Source: Moraxella canis
Lineage (GTDB): Bacteria > Pseudomonadota > Gammaproteobacteria > Pseudomonadales > Moraxellaceae
Direction: 5' to 3'
Assembly (NCBI RefSeq): GCF_002014965.1
Contig: NZ_MUXT01000008.1
Span: 148,753 to 212,752, forward strand
Length of the DNA: 64,000 nucleotides
Positions 1 through 10,292 of the stretch are shown here, piece by piece. The notes beneath the pieces were generated by a model, which was given only the letters and a program-made list of their open reading frames with translations, made no database searches and was not told the DNA's origin. Numbering within the stretch: the first letter of the stretch is position 1; every line of letters begins with the position of its first letter. The translations under genes were made by a program, and so were the position numbers.

Positions 1-2267
1 TTAATTTTCGCCGCGAAGTTGATGGTAAGGGCTTATCAAGCTACCCACACCCTTATTTGATGCCAGATTATTGGCAGTTCCCAACGGTATCTATGGGCTT
101 GGGTCCTTTGATGTCAATTTATCAAGCTCGCAACCAAAAATATCTGACCAATCGTGGTCTGATCAAGGACGAAGATCGTAAAGTCTGGGCGTTCTTGGGT
201 GATGGCGAGACTGATGAGCCTGAAAGCTTGGGGGCAATCTCCATGGCAGGGCGTGAAAAACTGGACAATCTCATCTGGGTTATCAACTGTAATTTGCAAC
301 GCTTAGATGGTCCTGTGCGTGGTAATGGTAAAATTATCCAAGAGCTTGAGTCGGTATTCCGCGGTGCAGGCTGGCGAGTGATTAAAGTTATTTGGGGTGA
401 TCATTGGGATTCACTACTTGCCAAAGATACATCAGGCGCGCTCAAAAAACGCATGGAAGAAGTGGTTGATGGGGAGTATCAGCTGTACGAAGCACGCGAT
501 GGCGCCTTTGTTCGTAAAGAATTTTTTGGCAAGTATCCTGAGCTTGAAGAGATGGCAAAAGATTTCAGCGATGAAGAGATCATGCGCTTAAATCGCGGTG
601 GCCACGACCCCAAAAAAGTCTATGCCGCCTATGCTGAAGCCATGAAAGCCAAAGGTCAGCCGACGGTGATTTTGGTGAAGACAGTCAAAGGCTATGGTCT
701 GTCTACCCAGATTCAAGCGGTCAATAAAGCCCACCAAATCAAAAAAATTGACGAAAGCGGCTTAAAATATTTCCGCGATCGTTTCGATTTGCCATTGACC
801 GACGAACAGCTTAAAGAATTACCTTTTTATCGTCCAAGCGAAGACTCAGCCGAATATAAATATCTGATGGGTCGCCGAGAGGCTTTGGGTGGTCATCTGC
901 CATCTCGTCGTAGCGGCCATATTCCACTTGAGATTCCTGAGCTTTCGGTATTTGACCAAGTCCTACAAGGCTCAAAAGGCAAAGAGCAATCAACCACCAT
1001 GGTGTTTGTGCGTTTATTGTCAGCTCTACTAAAAGACAAAGGCTTAAATAAGCATGTTGTACCGATTGTCCCTGATGAGGCGCGCACCTTCGGTCTAGAA
1101 GGGATGTTCCGTCAGTTGGGTATCTATTCGTCAGTAGGTCAAAACTATGTTGCCGAAGATGCTGATGCTTTGATGGGCTATCGTGAAGCCAAAGATGGTC
1201 ACATGCTAGAAGAAGGCATCAATGAAGCAGGTGCCATGAGCGCATGGATCGCCTTATCAACCAGCTATTCGGTCAATGCGCTACCGATGATTCCGATGTA
1301 TATTTATTACTCAATGTTCGGTTTTCAGCGCGTCGGCGATTTGGCATGGGCGGCGGGGGACTGTCAGGCTCAAGGATTTTTATTTGGTGCCACAGCAGGG
1401 CGTACCACGCTGAATGGCGAAGGCTTGCAGCACCAAGATGGTCATAGCCACATCTTATTTGGCACCGTGCCAAACTGCGTGACCTATGATCCATGCTATG
1501 GTTATGAGCTGGCTGTTGTCATGCATGATGGGTTACGTCGTATGTATGCCCAGGGTGAGCGCGTTTATTATTACATTACTTTGATGAATGAAAACTACGA
1601 ACATCCTGCCATGCCTGAAGGTGTTGAAGAGGGCATTAAGCGCGGTATGTATCTATTAAAAGATAATGGCTCAACCCAAGTTCAGCTACTGGGTTCTGGC
1701 GTGATTTTACGTGAAGTTGAAAAAGCGGCGCAAATCCTTCAAGATGAATTTGGCATCACTGCTAACGTTTGGAGTGTGACCAGCTTTAATGAACTGACTC
1801 GTGACGGCATGGCGTGTGACGACTACAATCGCCTGCATCCAACCGCTGATCAAAAAACCCCATGGGTGACCAGTCAGCTGGCGCCGCACAAAGGCATCGT
1901 GGTGGCTGCGACAGATTATATGCGTAATTATTCAGAACAAATCCGTGGATGGCTGCCTGACTCGCGTCCATATGTGACTTTGGGCACCGATGGCTTTGGG
2001 CGTTCTGATAGCCGAGCTAAATTACGCAGCTTCTTTAATGTCAATGCTGAGCATATAGTTGTAGCGACTTTAAAAAAATTGGCAGATGAAGGCGAAATTG
2101 ATGTTCGCTTGGTCCAAGATGCGATCAATAGCTTTGATATTGATGCTGATCAGGCGCCAGCATGGCAACCGCAGCCTCAATACGATTTCTTCCCAGATGC
2201 GCCGGCGCCCAAGGCAACTCGTGAGCCAAACCCTGTGCCTGAACTGGTCGAAGACGATAATCACTGA
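1..2267 (+). CDS. aceE: Pyruvate dehydrogenase E1 component, homodimeric type (5' end outside window)
   Basis: Thiamine-diphosphate-dependent E1 subunit of the pyruvate dehydrogenase complex. It decarboxylates pyruvate and passes the acetyl group to the lipoyl arms of E2. The reading frame is open from base 3 and matches E. coli AceE closely in the middle and C-terminal parts: the SSYPHP segment, the thiamine-diphosphate motif GDGETDEP followed by INCNLQ, and the later EARTFG and TTLNGEGLQH blocks. The family protein has about 890 residues; roughly 755 are present, so the first ~130 lie upstream. The ATG at 57 is internal and not the true start. The stop is 24-27 bases before aceF, so the two are evidently one operon. 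Confidence 0.97.
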   Translation, partial: NFRREVDGKGLSSYPHPYLMPDYWQFPTVSMGLGPLMSIYQARNQKYLTNRGLIKDEDRKVWAFLGDGETDEPESLGAISMAGREKLDNLIWVINCNLQRLDGPVRGNGKIIQELESVFRGAGWRVIKVIWGDHWDSLLAKDTSGALKKRMEEVVDGEYQLYEARDGAFVRKEFFGKYPELEEMAKDFSDEEIMRLNRGGHDPKKVYAAYAEAMKAKGQPTVILVKTVKGYGLSTQIQAVNKAHQIKKIDESGLKYFRDRFDLPLTDEQLKELPFYRPSEDSAEYKYLMGRREALGGHLPSRRSGHIPLEIPELSVFDQVLQGSKGKEQSTTMVFVRLLSALLKDKGLNKHVVPIVPDEARTFGLEGMFRQLGIYSSVGQNYVAEDADALMGYREAKDGHMLEEGINEAGAMSAWIALSTSYSVNALPMIPMYIYYSMFGFQRVGDLAWAAGDCQAQGFLFGATAGRTTLNGEGLQHQDGHSHILFGTVPNCVTYDPCYGYELAVVMHDGLRRMYAQGERVYYYITLMNENYEHPAMPEGVEEGIKRGMYLLKDNGSTQVQLLGSGVILREVEKAAQILQDEFGITANVWSVTSFNELTRDGMACDDYNRLHPTADQKTPWVTSQLAPHKGIVVAATDYMRNYSEQIRGWLPDSRPYVTLGTDGFGRSDSRAKLRSFFNVNAEHIVVATLKKLADEGEIDVRLVQDAINSFDIDADQAPAWQPQPQYDFFPDAPAPKATREPNPVPELVEDDNH

Positions 2268-2294
2268 TAATCACCCAATTTATAGGAGAATATG

Positions 2295-3968
2295 ATGGAA
2301 ATCAAAGCCCCCGATTTGGGTGTTGAATCAGCTGAAGTTGCTGAAATTATGGTAAAAGTTGGCGATAGCGTCAGCGAAAATGACAATCTGATTTTGGTTG
2401 AGTCTGATAAAGCCTCGGTCGAAGTGCCTTCACCTGGCGCAGGCGTTATCAAAGAAATTCACATCTCGGCAGGTGATCACATCTCTGAAGGGGATTTATT
2501 ATTCACCCTTGACAGTGATCAAAGCAGCGATGCTAAAAACATTGATTCAAAAGCCGGTGATGAATCTCAAACCAAGCAAGCGGATGAATCCAAAGAGGAT
2601 GCCCCTGTCAGCGATGATGAGTCAAAAGACGATCAGGCTGAGACGAATGAAGTAGGTGGCAGCCAAACTCATCATCTGCCAGATCTTGGTGTGGATAGTG
2701 CTGAAGTTGCTGATATCATGGTGGCGGTTGGCGATGAAGTGACCAAAGATCAGCCGCTGATTTTGGTTGAGTCTGATAAAGCCTCGGTTGAAGTGCCTGC
2801 GCCAGTCGATGGTGTGATCGAAGAAATCTTGATCAAAGCAGGCGATAGCATCTCAAATGGTCAAGCGTTTATTACCATTAAGGGCAAGGGCGCTCCAGCC
2901 AAACAGTCATCAAATAAAGAGCAGCCTGTCAAAGACGCCAAAGAAAAAGAGGTAAAAACCACTCAATCGGCGGCATCTGAATCTAAGAGTGAATCTGCAG
3001 CTCAAAGCTCGCAAACCAAGCTGCCAGAAGCTGTGGTGAACGAAAAAGCTCGTCATGTCTATGCCGGTCCTGCAGTGCGTAAACTGGCGCGTGAGCTAGG
3101 TGTGGATATCAGCGCTGTGACAGGCACAGCGGCTCATGGACGCATCTTAAAAGAAGACTTATTTGGTTATGTCAAATCAGTCATGAGTGGTTCTGCTAAT
3201 CAAACCAAGGCTAGCACGACTGAGGTGCGCTCTGGCTTGCCAAGCCTGCCAGATATGAGCAATAAAGAGATTTGGGGTGAGATTGAAATTCAGGATCTCA
3301 CTCGCCTACAAAAAGTCTCAATTCCTCAGCTAAATTACAATACCTACCTGCCTCAAGTGACGCAGTTTGATGTGGCTGATATCACAGATACTGAAAGTCT
3401 GCGTAATGAGCTTAAGGGCGACTTTAAGGCGCAGGGTATTGGTCTGACCATTTTGGCATTTATTGTCAAGGCGGTGGCATACGCACTCACCCAAACGCCG
3501 AAATTTAACAGCCATTTATCGGATGATAATACTCAAATCATTATCCGTAAGTCGGTGAATGTGGGTATTGCGGTGGCAACCGATGATGGCTTGATTGTGC
3601 CTGTGATCAAGGATGCTCAAGATAAAGGTATTAAGCAAATTGCCATTGAGATTGGTGAGCTTGCCAAAAAGGCGCGTGATAAGAAACTCACCGCCAAAGA
3701 CCTACAAGGCGCAAGTTTTACCATCTCAAGCCAAGGTAATCTTGGCGGTACAGCCTTTACACCGCTTGTAAATTGGCCGCAGGTCGGCATTTTGGGCGTG
3801 TCTGAAGCGTCATATCAACCAAGATGGAATGGTAAAGAGTTTGAGCCGCGTCTCATGTTGCCGCTGTCACTGTCTTATGACCACCGCGTGATTAATGGCG
3901 CAGATGCTGCGGTCTTTACGCGCCATATTGCCAAATTGTTGGCAGATCCGCGCCGCATTTTGTTATGA
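2295..3968 (+). CDS. aceF: Dihydrolipoamide acetyltransferase, E2 of pyruvate dehydrogenase
   Basis: Core E2 subunit that carries acetyl on lipoyl-lysine and transfers it to CoA. Domains in order: lipoyl domain 1 (lysine near residue 40 in ESDKASVEVP), an acidic Ser/Asp/Lys linker, lipoyl domain 2 (lysine near 163 in the same motif), a second linker, an E3/E1-binding domain near 255-295 (AGPAVRKLARELG), and the catalytic domain to the end. The catalytic histidine (near 531) sits in HRVING, with Asn where many relatives have Asp. The Azotobacter enzyme also has Asn there, so this is not a defect. Two adjacent ATGs (2292, 2295) follow AGGAG; the second is better spaced. About 557 residues, two lipoyl domains rather than the three of E. 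coli. Confidence 0.96.
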   Translation: MEIKAPDLGVESAEVAEIMVKVGDSVSENDNLILVESDKASVEVPSPGAGVIKEIHISAGDHISEGDLLFTLDSDQSSDAKNIDSKAGDESQTKQADESKEDAPVSDDESKDDQAETNEVGGSQTHHLPDLGVDSAEVADIMVAVGDEVTKDQPLILVESDKASVEVPAPVDGVIEEILIKAGDSISNGQAFITIKGKGAPAKQSSNKEQPVKDAKEKEVKTTQSAASESKSESAAQSSQTKLPEAVVNEKARHVYAGPAVRKLARELGVDISAVTGTAAHGRILKEDLFGYVKSVMSGSANQTKASTTEVRSGLPSLPDMSNKEIWGEIEIQDLTRLQKVSIPQLNYNTYLPQVTQFDVADITDTESLRNELKGDFKAQGIGLTILAFIVKAVAYALTQTPKFNSHLSDDNTQIIIRKSVNVGIAVATDDGLIVPVIKDAQDKGIKQIAIEIGELAKKARDKKLTAKDLQGASFTISSQGNLGGTAFTPLVNWPQVGILGVSEASYQPRWNGKEFEPRLMLPLSLSYDHRVINGADAAVFTRHIAKLLADPRRILL

Positions 3969-3988
3969 TTTAATCGCTAAGACCAAAA

Positions 3989-4018
3989 ACGCATCGATCA
4001 AAATCGGTGCGTTTTTTA
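3989..4018 (+). terminator. Rho-independent terminator of aceEF
   Basis: An 11-bp stem (AACGCATCGAT with ATCGGTGCGTT, one G-T pair), a 4-base loop and a run of six T directly after aceF. Confidence 0.85.
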
Positions 4019-4289
4019 ATTGACTGACTTAATAATTTGGTTATTTTTATTAAAATAATTTTAAAAATTCTAAGTTTAATATGACGACTAATTACAATAA
4101 AAGATAATTATAAACTGGCTTTTATTTTAACCATTTTTTAAACCAGTGCTCACAAAAATCTAAGCTTTTAAAGCTCAAAAAGCGGATGCAATTGGCGGTT
4201 TTTTGATGTATAGTGATATACAGATGATTCAAAATGATGGTATTTTTATGGCCATCAGTACAAAGAATACTTAAGCAAAAGGATATGAT

Positions 4290-5096
4290 ATGAACAGTTA
4301 TACACCACCGGCAGTTTGGGATTACCAAAGCATCAAATCTAAAAACGGCGGCAAGTTTGGCGGTACAAATCGGCCGACAGCAGGCGCGACGCATGAGCAG
4401 AGCTTGCCTGTTGGTGATGCACCTTATCAGCTGTATTCTTTGAATACGCCCAATGGCATTAAGGTGAATATCTTACTGCAGGAGCTCAAATTGCTTGGCG
4501 CGATCGCAGGCTACGATGCCTATAAGATTGATATCATGGCAGGAGATCAGTTTGGCTCAGATTTTGTCAAAATTAACCCAAATTCTAAAATTCCAGCCTT
4601 GCTTGATCAGAGTGTCACGCCTGCCATTCGCATCTTTGAAAGTGGCGCGATTTTATTGTATTTGGCTCAAAAACATAAAGCCTTTATCCCAACCGATCTC
4701 AATCAGTTATCAGAGCTGTATTCATGGCTGATGTGGCAGATGGGGTCGGCGCCATTTGTGGGTGGTGGTTTTGGGCATTTTTATGCTTATGCGCCAGAGC
4801 CTATGGAATACCCAATCAACCGTTACGCTATGGAGACCAAGCGACAACTCGATGTCTTAGATCGGCATTTGGCGAACCACACCTTTATGATTGGAGCTGA
4901 CTATACCATCGCTGATATGGCGATTTATCCTTGGTATGGGCGTTTGTGCTTAGGAGAGCTTTATGTTTCTGATAGCTATGACGCCGCTAAGTTTTTGGAA
5001 GTGGAAACTTATCAAAATGTCATCCGCTGGGCAAAAGCCATCGCAGCTCGTGAAGCGGTACAATATGCTCAATCTCTTGAGCTTAAAGCAATTTGA
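4290..5096 (+). CDS. yghU: YghU-type glutathione S-transferase / disulfide-bond oxidoreductase
   Basis: Cytosolic thioredoxin-fold protein of the Nu-class glutathione transferases. E. coli YghU reduces disulfides using bound glutathione. The match to YghU runs along the whole length: N-terminal NRPTAGATHEQ, LPVG and TPNG, the glutathione-site FVKINPNSKIPAL, the FESGAILLYLA helix, GGGFGHFYAYAP, and the C-terminal YTIADMAIYPW block. At 268 residues it is slightly shorter than E. coli YghU (288), missing the C-terminal tail. The ATG at 4290 follows AAGGATATGAT. It has its own AT-rich 270-bp upstream region and lies 18 bases before recC, so it may share a transcript with recC. The in vivo substrate is not visible from sequence. 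Confidence 0.9.
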   Translation: MNSYTPPAVWDYQSIKSKNGGKFGGTNRPTAGATHEQSLPVGDAPYQLYSLNTPNGIKVNILLQELKLLGAIAGYDAYKIDIMAGDQFGSDFVKINPNSKIPALLDQSVTPAIRIFESGAILLYLAQKHKAFIPTDLNQLSELYSWLMWQMGSAPFVGGGFGHFYAYAPEPMEYPINRYAMETKRQLDVLDRHLANHTFMIGADYTIADMAIYPWYGRLCLGELYVSDSYDAAKFLEVETYQNVIRWAKAIAAREAVQYAQSLELKAI

Positions 5097-5114
5097 TGTC
5101 CGATCCATAGTGAT

Positions 5115-8100
5115 ATGTTTAAAATTACTCAGTCAAATGACACCCAAATCTTGTTAGACCACCTGATTACTTACTATCAAAGAACTCAAGCGGAAGGTCA
5201 AGGGGCGGGGCTAGGTGCTGCTGTTTTTTCACCATTTACGGTGATCGTCCCGTCGATGGTGCTGGGAGATTGGCTCAATCGCAGCGTCGCAGAAAAGCTT
5301 GGTATCAGCACGCTTTTTGTGACACAATTTTGGGGTCAATATCAGTGGCAGCTCATTCAGCAGGTGCTTCGGATTGACGCCAATCATCATCCTTCGGACG
5401 CCTTACAAGTACCAGAAGTGGCGGTATTGTCGGGCTCGGTCATGCGTTGGCGGATTTTTGGATTTATCAAAACGCTATCCAGTGAGCAGATCATAAAAAT
5501 CATGCAAGAGAATGAGCATCCTTTGTATGATTTTTTGACGGCAATCTATGACGCTCAGCACCAAAGCATTCCAGAGCATCGACTGTGGCGAAGCTGTGAG
5601 GAGGTGTCATCGGTCTTTGTTCGGTATTTGACCCACCGACCCGAATGGCTGCACGCATGGACCCATGGATTGCCACTGCCTGAGCCGATCGATGAGATGA
5701 TCAAGACTAAGGATCGCTTTACCAATGAGTACGGCGATAGTGATCCAACGCCCGAGTGGCTCATCGAGCAGTATCATAATCTTGAAAAACTACTGCGATA
5801 TCTGTGGCGACAATTATTTGCTGAGGTCTATGCCTATCGTGAGGCGCTTGAGGTGCGATTTTGGGCGGTGCTTGATGGTCTGCGCGGTGAAAGTGTAGCG
5901 ACTGAAGCGCATCAAAGCCTGCCTGATAACCTTTATCTATTTACCGTTCAGCAGATTCCTTTGCTGGAGCTGCAATTTTTAAAGCGCTTATCGGTGCATT
6001 TGGATGTGCATTTATTGCATTTTAATCCATCAAAGATGTTTTGGGCAGATATCGTTGATAAAAACTGGCTGGCGACGCAGCGCATCATCAATCCAAGCTC
6101 AGTGTATCTTAAAGATTATGGTCATGCTTTATTGTCAAGACTGGGTAAAGAGTCTCGCGAAACTTTTGCGATGTTGGCGGATATGTCTGGCGGCGATTAT
6201 TATTATGAAAAAGAGGGAGTGAATCACAGATTTTATGACACTTACCGCACGCCCAAAGACTGGCAAGTTGACTGGCAAGATGATTTCGTATCAACAGCTC
6301 AAGCCTCTGACAGTTTGTTAAATCAACTCAAATCTGACATTTTGATGCTTGAAGATGGCGAGGCGACCAAACAGTGGTGGCAACAACAGCTTGTGTCAGC
6401 GTTCAAAGACAGCGCGTTTTGGGAACAAAAAATCAAAACCAAAAGCCAGTTGATACTCCCTCTTGAATTGGGCGAAACCGATCAACAGCCGCGCCTGCCC
6501 AGTCTTAGCATTCATGCTTGCCACAGCCTAAAACGGCAGCTTGAAGTAGCTCGCATGATCATAGCTCGCTACCTTAATGAGCCAAATTCTGACGGCAGCC
6601 ACCGAAAATTGTCTGACATTGTGGTTTATTTGCCCGAAGTTGAGGCAGCCGAGGACCTTATCCGATTGGTTTTTAATGATGATGTTGGTATGGATGGACT
6701 AAGCTTACCTGCCAAAATTACGGGTACTGCCAGTCGTGAGGTGGACTCGCTGATGAGTGCCATCAGTGGATTTTATCGGCTGCTTGGTGCCAAAAATGCA
6801 CGGTTTTATCGTGAAGATGTGTATGAATGGCTGATGACGCCAGCGCTCTACGAAAGCCTTGATCTGGATTTTGAGTCAGTCAATCGAGCCTGTCAGTTAT
6901 TGGATGCAGCTGGCTTTCGTCGAGGGTTTGACGCCGAGCATTTGGCAATGACGCTTGACGAAGCTGATTTGGATTATCGTTATAGCTTTAGCTATGCTTT
7001 GGATCGTATTGTGGCAGGCTTTTTAATGCCCCAAGATACGCCACTGCCAAGCCCATTGATGCATCCGTTTAAATGGCGGGATGAGTCGTTTCAAGAAGCA
7101 AGCCTACCTTTGGCGGGTGTCACATTAGCCGATCAGCCGATCGTTGAGGCGCTGTGTCTGATCCATGCAGGGCTAAGAGAGCTTCGTAATGAATATCAAC
7201 GACTTGCGCCTGTGATTGATTGGCTTGAGCATATCGAGCATCGCGTGATTAATCGCTACTTCGCCAAATATCGCGAAACCAGTCAGATGCGCGTCATTTT
7301 CAAGGCGATGAACAGTATTGCAGCGAGTATTCGCGCCAACCACCATTATCACCGCCATGCCGCTACGCCTGCACAGACTGCTCAAAATATAGAGCTTACG
7401 CTTGAGTTTGTGCTTGAGAGTATGACAAGCCTGCTTTCTTCTCAAGCCGTGAGTGCTGAGCCAGCGGGCACGATCACTTTTGCGCGTTTTGGAACCTTAA
7501 GAAGTGTGCCTTTTGGCTTGACGCTGATGCTGGATATGAATTTATCGGCATTTCCGAGGCAGGATCGCCAAGCTCGCCTAGATTTGATGAAAGCTGGACT
7601 TAAGCGTCGCGGCGATCGGTTTTTGGAAGATGACGATAATGGCGCGTTTTTGGATGCCATGTTATGCAGCCGTGATGCCTGTGCGATTTTTTATACCAGT
7701 GTGGCGGAGGATGGCACCCAGTTGTTGCCAGCAGCGCCAGTCAGTGAGTTGATTGAATTTTTTAAATCCAATGTCGACTGGATGGCTGACTTTCAAGCAG
7801 ATCGCGATCAAGCCGATCAAATGCACGCCAAAATCGCTGCCATCGCACCTAAGCTGGTTCAGAAGCTTTTGATTTATGAGCACGCAGCCAATGCGTTTGA
7901 TGCTTCTGTATTTTATCAGACAGATGAGATGATGTCTGATGAAGATGATCTCACTGATTTTTTGACCCAAAAAATTTTACACGCCAAAACATCCCAAACA
8001 TATTACCTACCGCCATCACCCATGATGGTGAAACTGCGCAGCTTACTGGATCAAGATTTTGATCAATTATCCATCGTAAGCCTACCTGAGGCAAGCGTTT

Positions 8101-9224
8101 ATGAAACGCTTGCCCAAGCGCTACAAAAAAATCTACAAGGCGAAAGTGCGCCATTAGAGGAGATTTTAACCAGTTTTGGTATTCAATTGCCAAATAGCCT
8201 GCCACTTGATCAGATTCATCGCGCGCTTAAAAACCCTGCCATAGCTTATCTAAAGCACAAACTACCGCTGTTGTATGAAGCAGACGACAGCTTTGCAGAA
8301 GAGCCGCTGTCTTTGGATGGTTTGGGTCAATATCAGCTCAAAGAAGCCTTGATTGATGCCATGGCGCAAGGGGTGTTTGATGGGATGCCTATGGATGAGT
8401 TTAATCATCATAAGCTCATGGACGCCATTCATATCAAGGAGGATCAGGCAGCGCTCACTCAAATTGTACGCGTCTATTATGACAGCTTGCTGCCTGCTGG
8501 CGCCAATCGATTGACCAGTTTGGATATTTTGGTTGGTCAATTGGCAGATCTGACTGATGATTTTGCACAAAATCTAACGGATCTGTACCCCAAAAAAGAG
8601 CAATTATTATATTCATCCATGATCAGCCCTACCAAAGAGCAATATATTGCAATTGATCTAAACAATATGCCACTGGATATCGTCGCAAAAGTACCTTTAA
8701 GCGGCGATCATTGGCTGCGAGTGCTGCCAAATGCAGCGCGCGCAGGGCATTTTTTACGCTTTTATTTGCATCATTTGGCGTGGCAAGTGTGCAGACAGAC
8801 CGACCAAAACGACATCGAACAAAATCTTGGCTGCAGCTTATGGCAGTTTGGGCGAGCTAGCAACGACTTAAAAGACTTTAATCTCGGTGACGCGTCTTTA
8901 TTAACGCTAAAGCCCGTCCATAAAGAGTTGGCTAAGCGGCAGCTACAAAACTTCATGGCAGTCAGTTTATTAACGAAGCAGGTTCCTTTAGTTCTACCTT
9001 TGATGACTTCGCTGACCATAGTCGCTTTGTATGCCAAAAATGAGCTTGAATTTAGCGCAAGTCAGTTTGGTGATTGGTTATCGGGTAAGTATGACGATCA
9101 CTGCCAAGGGCAGTCTTGGCAAAAGATATTAGACGGTTTGGAGCCACTACCTGAGATTGAAAAGGGCAAACAGCTTGCTTTGGTTTTATATGGTGGCTTA
9201 TTAGATGCTCTAAAAATTGACTAA
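5115..9224 (+). CDS. recC: Exodeoxyribonuclease V gamma subunit RecC
   Basis: RecC subunit of the RecBCD helicase-nuclease, which splits the duplex ahead of the motors and reads the recombination hotspot sequence. 1369 residues, longer than E. coli RecC (1122). The N-terminus fits RecC (PSMVLGDWLNRSVAEKLGI), and the conserved central block is clear: FGTLRSVPFGL, then DMNLSAFPRQ, GDRFLEDDDNGAFLDAM and PVSELIEF. The rest is diverged and acidic. The ATG at 5115 begins 18 bases after yghU with no strong ribosome-binding site, which fits translational coupling. recB and recD are on the other strand about 55 kb away, so the usual recC-recB-recD order is broken up. Confidence 0.92.
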   Translation: MFKITQSNDTQILLDHLITYYQRTQAEGQGAGLGAAVFSPFTVIVPSMVLGDWLNRSVAEKLGISTLFVTQFWGQYQWQLIQQVLRIDANHHPSDALQVPEVAVLSGSVMRWRIFGFIKTLSSEQIIKIMQENEHPLYDFLTAIYDAQHQSIPEHRLWRSCEEVSSVFVRYLTHRPEWLHAWTHGLPLPEPIDEMIKTKDRFTNEYGDSDPTPEWLIEQYHNLEKLLRYLWRQLFAEVYAYREALEVRFWAVLDGLRGESVATEAHQSLPDNLYLFTVQQIPLLELQFLKRLSVHLDVHLLHFNPSKMFWADIVDKNWLATQRIINPSSVYLKDYGHALLSRLGKESRETFAMLADMSGGDYYYEKEGVNHRFYDTYRTPKDWQVDWQDDFVSTAQASDSLLNQLKSDILMLEDGEATKQWWQQQLVSAFKDSAFWEQKIKTKSQLILPLELGETDQQPRLPSLSIHACHSLKRQLEVARMIIARYLNEPNSDGSHRKLSDIVVYLPEVEAAEDLIRLVFNDDVGMDGLSLPAKITGTASREVDSLMSAISGFYRLLGAKNARFYREDVYEWLMTPALYESLDLDFESVNRACQLLDAAGFRRGFDAEHLAMTLDEADLDYRYSFSYALDRIVAGFLMPQDTPLPSPLMHPFKWRDESFQEASLPLAGVTLADQPIVEALCLIHAGLRELRNEYQRLAPVIDWLEHIEHRVINRYFAKYRETSQMRVIFKAMNSIAASIRANHHYHRHAATPAQTAQNIELTLEFVLESMTSLLSSQAVSAEPAGTITFARFGTLRSVPFGLTLMLDMNLSAFPRQDRQARLDLMKAGLKRRGDRFLEDDDNGAFLDAMLCSRDACAIFYTSVAEDGTQLLPAAPVSELIEFFKSNVDWMADFQADRDQADQMHAKIAAIAPKLVQKLLIYEHAANAFDASVFYQTDEMMSDEDDLTDFLTQKILHAKTSQTYYLPPSPMMVKLRSLLDQDFDQLSIVSLPEASVYETLAQALQKNLQGESAPLEEILTSFGIQLPNSLPLDQIHRALKNPAIAYLKHKLPLLYEADDSFAEEPLSLDGLGQYQLKEALIDAMAQGVFDGMPMDEFNHHKLMDAIHIKEDQAALTQIVRVYYDSLLPAGANRLTSLDILVGQLADLTDDFAQNLTDLYPKKEQLLYSSMISPTKEQYIAIDLNNMPLDIVAKVPLSGDHWLRVLPNAARAGHFLRFYLHHLAWQVCRQTDQNDIEQNLGCSLWQFGRASNDLKDFNLGDASLLTLKPVHKELAKRQLQNFMAVSLLTKQVPLVLPLMTSLTIVALYAKNELEFSASQFGDWLSGKYDDHCQGQSWQKILDGLEPLPEIEKGKQLALVLYGGLLDALKID

Positions 9225-9249
9225 AAAGCAGCCAAATCACTGACTGCTT
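9222..9249 (-). terminator. Probable terminator for the minus-strand sulfate-binding gene
   Basis: Read on the minus strand, AAGCAG, a 12-base loop, CTGCTT and further T residues. It overlaps the recC stop codon and lies just past the end of the convergent sbp gene. The stem is only 6 bp. Confidence 0.45.
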
Positions 9250-9260
9250 AATTGACAAAC

Positions 9261-10292
9261 CTACTGTTTGGCTAGTGTGTCAAATTTTGCACCATCTGCA
9301 AAAAATTGGCTCATCACTTCATCCCAGTTACCAAAGACATCTGAGACAATAAAGGTGGTCAGCGCAGGAAATCTGTCTTGATACTCTGCTAAAATTTGTG
9401 GGCTGCTTGGACGCAAATAAAACTTGGCTGCTAGGCGCTGAGCATCATCGTGATATAGCTGTGCTAAATAGCTTTTTGCTACTTCTTGTGTTTGTTTTTT
9501 ATCGACCACAGCATCGACAACCGCGACAGGGTTTTCGGTCGCAACTGTATAGCTGGGATAAACAACTTCAAACTCGCCAGGTCTTAGCGCATGAATGATA
9601 TGGCTGGCTTCATTTTCAGGGGTGATGAGGACATCGCCGATGCCGCGTTGGGTAAATGTGGTGGTTGCAGCACGCGCGCCGTGATCAAACACGCTGACAT
9701 TGGCAAGTAGCTGCTGCATGAATGCGTCAGTTTTTGGCTCATCATTACCAAAAGTGTGTAGCCCATAACCATACGCGCCCAAAAAGGCATAGCGACCATT
9801 GCCTGAAGTTTTAGGATTTGGGATGACAATTTCAATCCCTTCACGAGTCAAATCCAACCAATCTCGAATGTTTTTTGGATTCCCAGCGCGAACCAACAAC
9901 ACAGTTGCACTGGTATAAGGCACAGACTGATTTGGTAGTTTTTCTTTCCAATTTTGATCGACCAAATTTTTATTGACCAATAGATCGATATCGGAATTTT
10001 GGTTCATGGTGACAACATCTGCCTGAAGCCCATTGGCGACGGACATGGCTTGTTTACTTGAGCCGCCATGAGATTGCTTAATGCTTAAAGTGATATTTGG
10101 GTGAGACTTACGATAATGATCTATAAATAACTCATTGTATTCTTTATAAAAATCTCGGGAAACATCATAAGACACATTCAAAAGCTCAACTTTCTGCCCT
10201 TCATTTTTGGCGTTGCTATTGGCTGAATTTGTACAGCCATTTATGCCAAGACAAGTAATTGAGACAGCAGTTAAAAATTGGATTTTGTTCAT
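9261..10292 (-). CDS. Sulfate/thiosulfate-binding lipoprotein, copy 1
   Basis: Substrate-binding protein of the Sbp/CysP family, which captures sulfate or thiosulfate for a CysTWA-type ABC importer. 343 residues. The N-terminus is a lipoprotein signal with lipobox INGC (Cys near 20), so it is likely tethered to the membrane. Family motifs: LLNVSYDVSRDFYKEYN, KQSHGGSSKQA, NPKTSGNGRYAFLGAYG, AATTTFTQRGIGDVL and YPSYTVATENPVAVVD. ATG at 10292 follows AAGGAG. A second copy lies directly upstream. No permease or ATPase genes are near, so it must serve a transporter encoded elsewhere. Sulfate versus thiosulfate cannot be decided from sequence. Confidence 0.88.
   Translation of the reverse strand: MNKIQFLTAVSITCLGINGCTNSANSNAKNEGQKVELLNVSYDVSRDFYKEYNELFIDHYRKSHPNITLSIKQSHGGSSKQAMSVANGLQADVVTMNQNSDIDLLVNKNLVDQNWKEKLPNQSVPYTSATVLLVRAGNPKNIRDWLDLTREGIEIVIPNPKTSGNGRYAFLGAYGYGLHTFGNDEPKTDAFMQQLLANVSVFDHGARAATTTFTQRGIGDVLITPENEASHIIHALRPGEFEVVYPSYTVATENPVAVVDAVVDKKQTQEVAKSYLAQLYHDDAQRLAAKFYLRPSSPQILAEYQDRFPALTTFIVSDVFGNWDEVMSQFFADGAKFDTLAKQ

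Noticed and set aside
3900..3915. AceF active-site motif HRVING with Asn instead of Asp, possible inactivation
   Set aside because: Asn at this position is known in the Azotobacter E2 enzyme and is compatible with catalysis.
7662..8570. Minus-strand frames of about 100 codons inside recC
   Set aside because: No family features or start signals; shadows of the conserved plus-strand gene.
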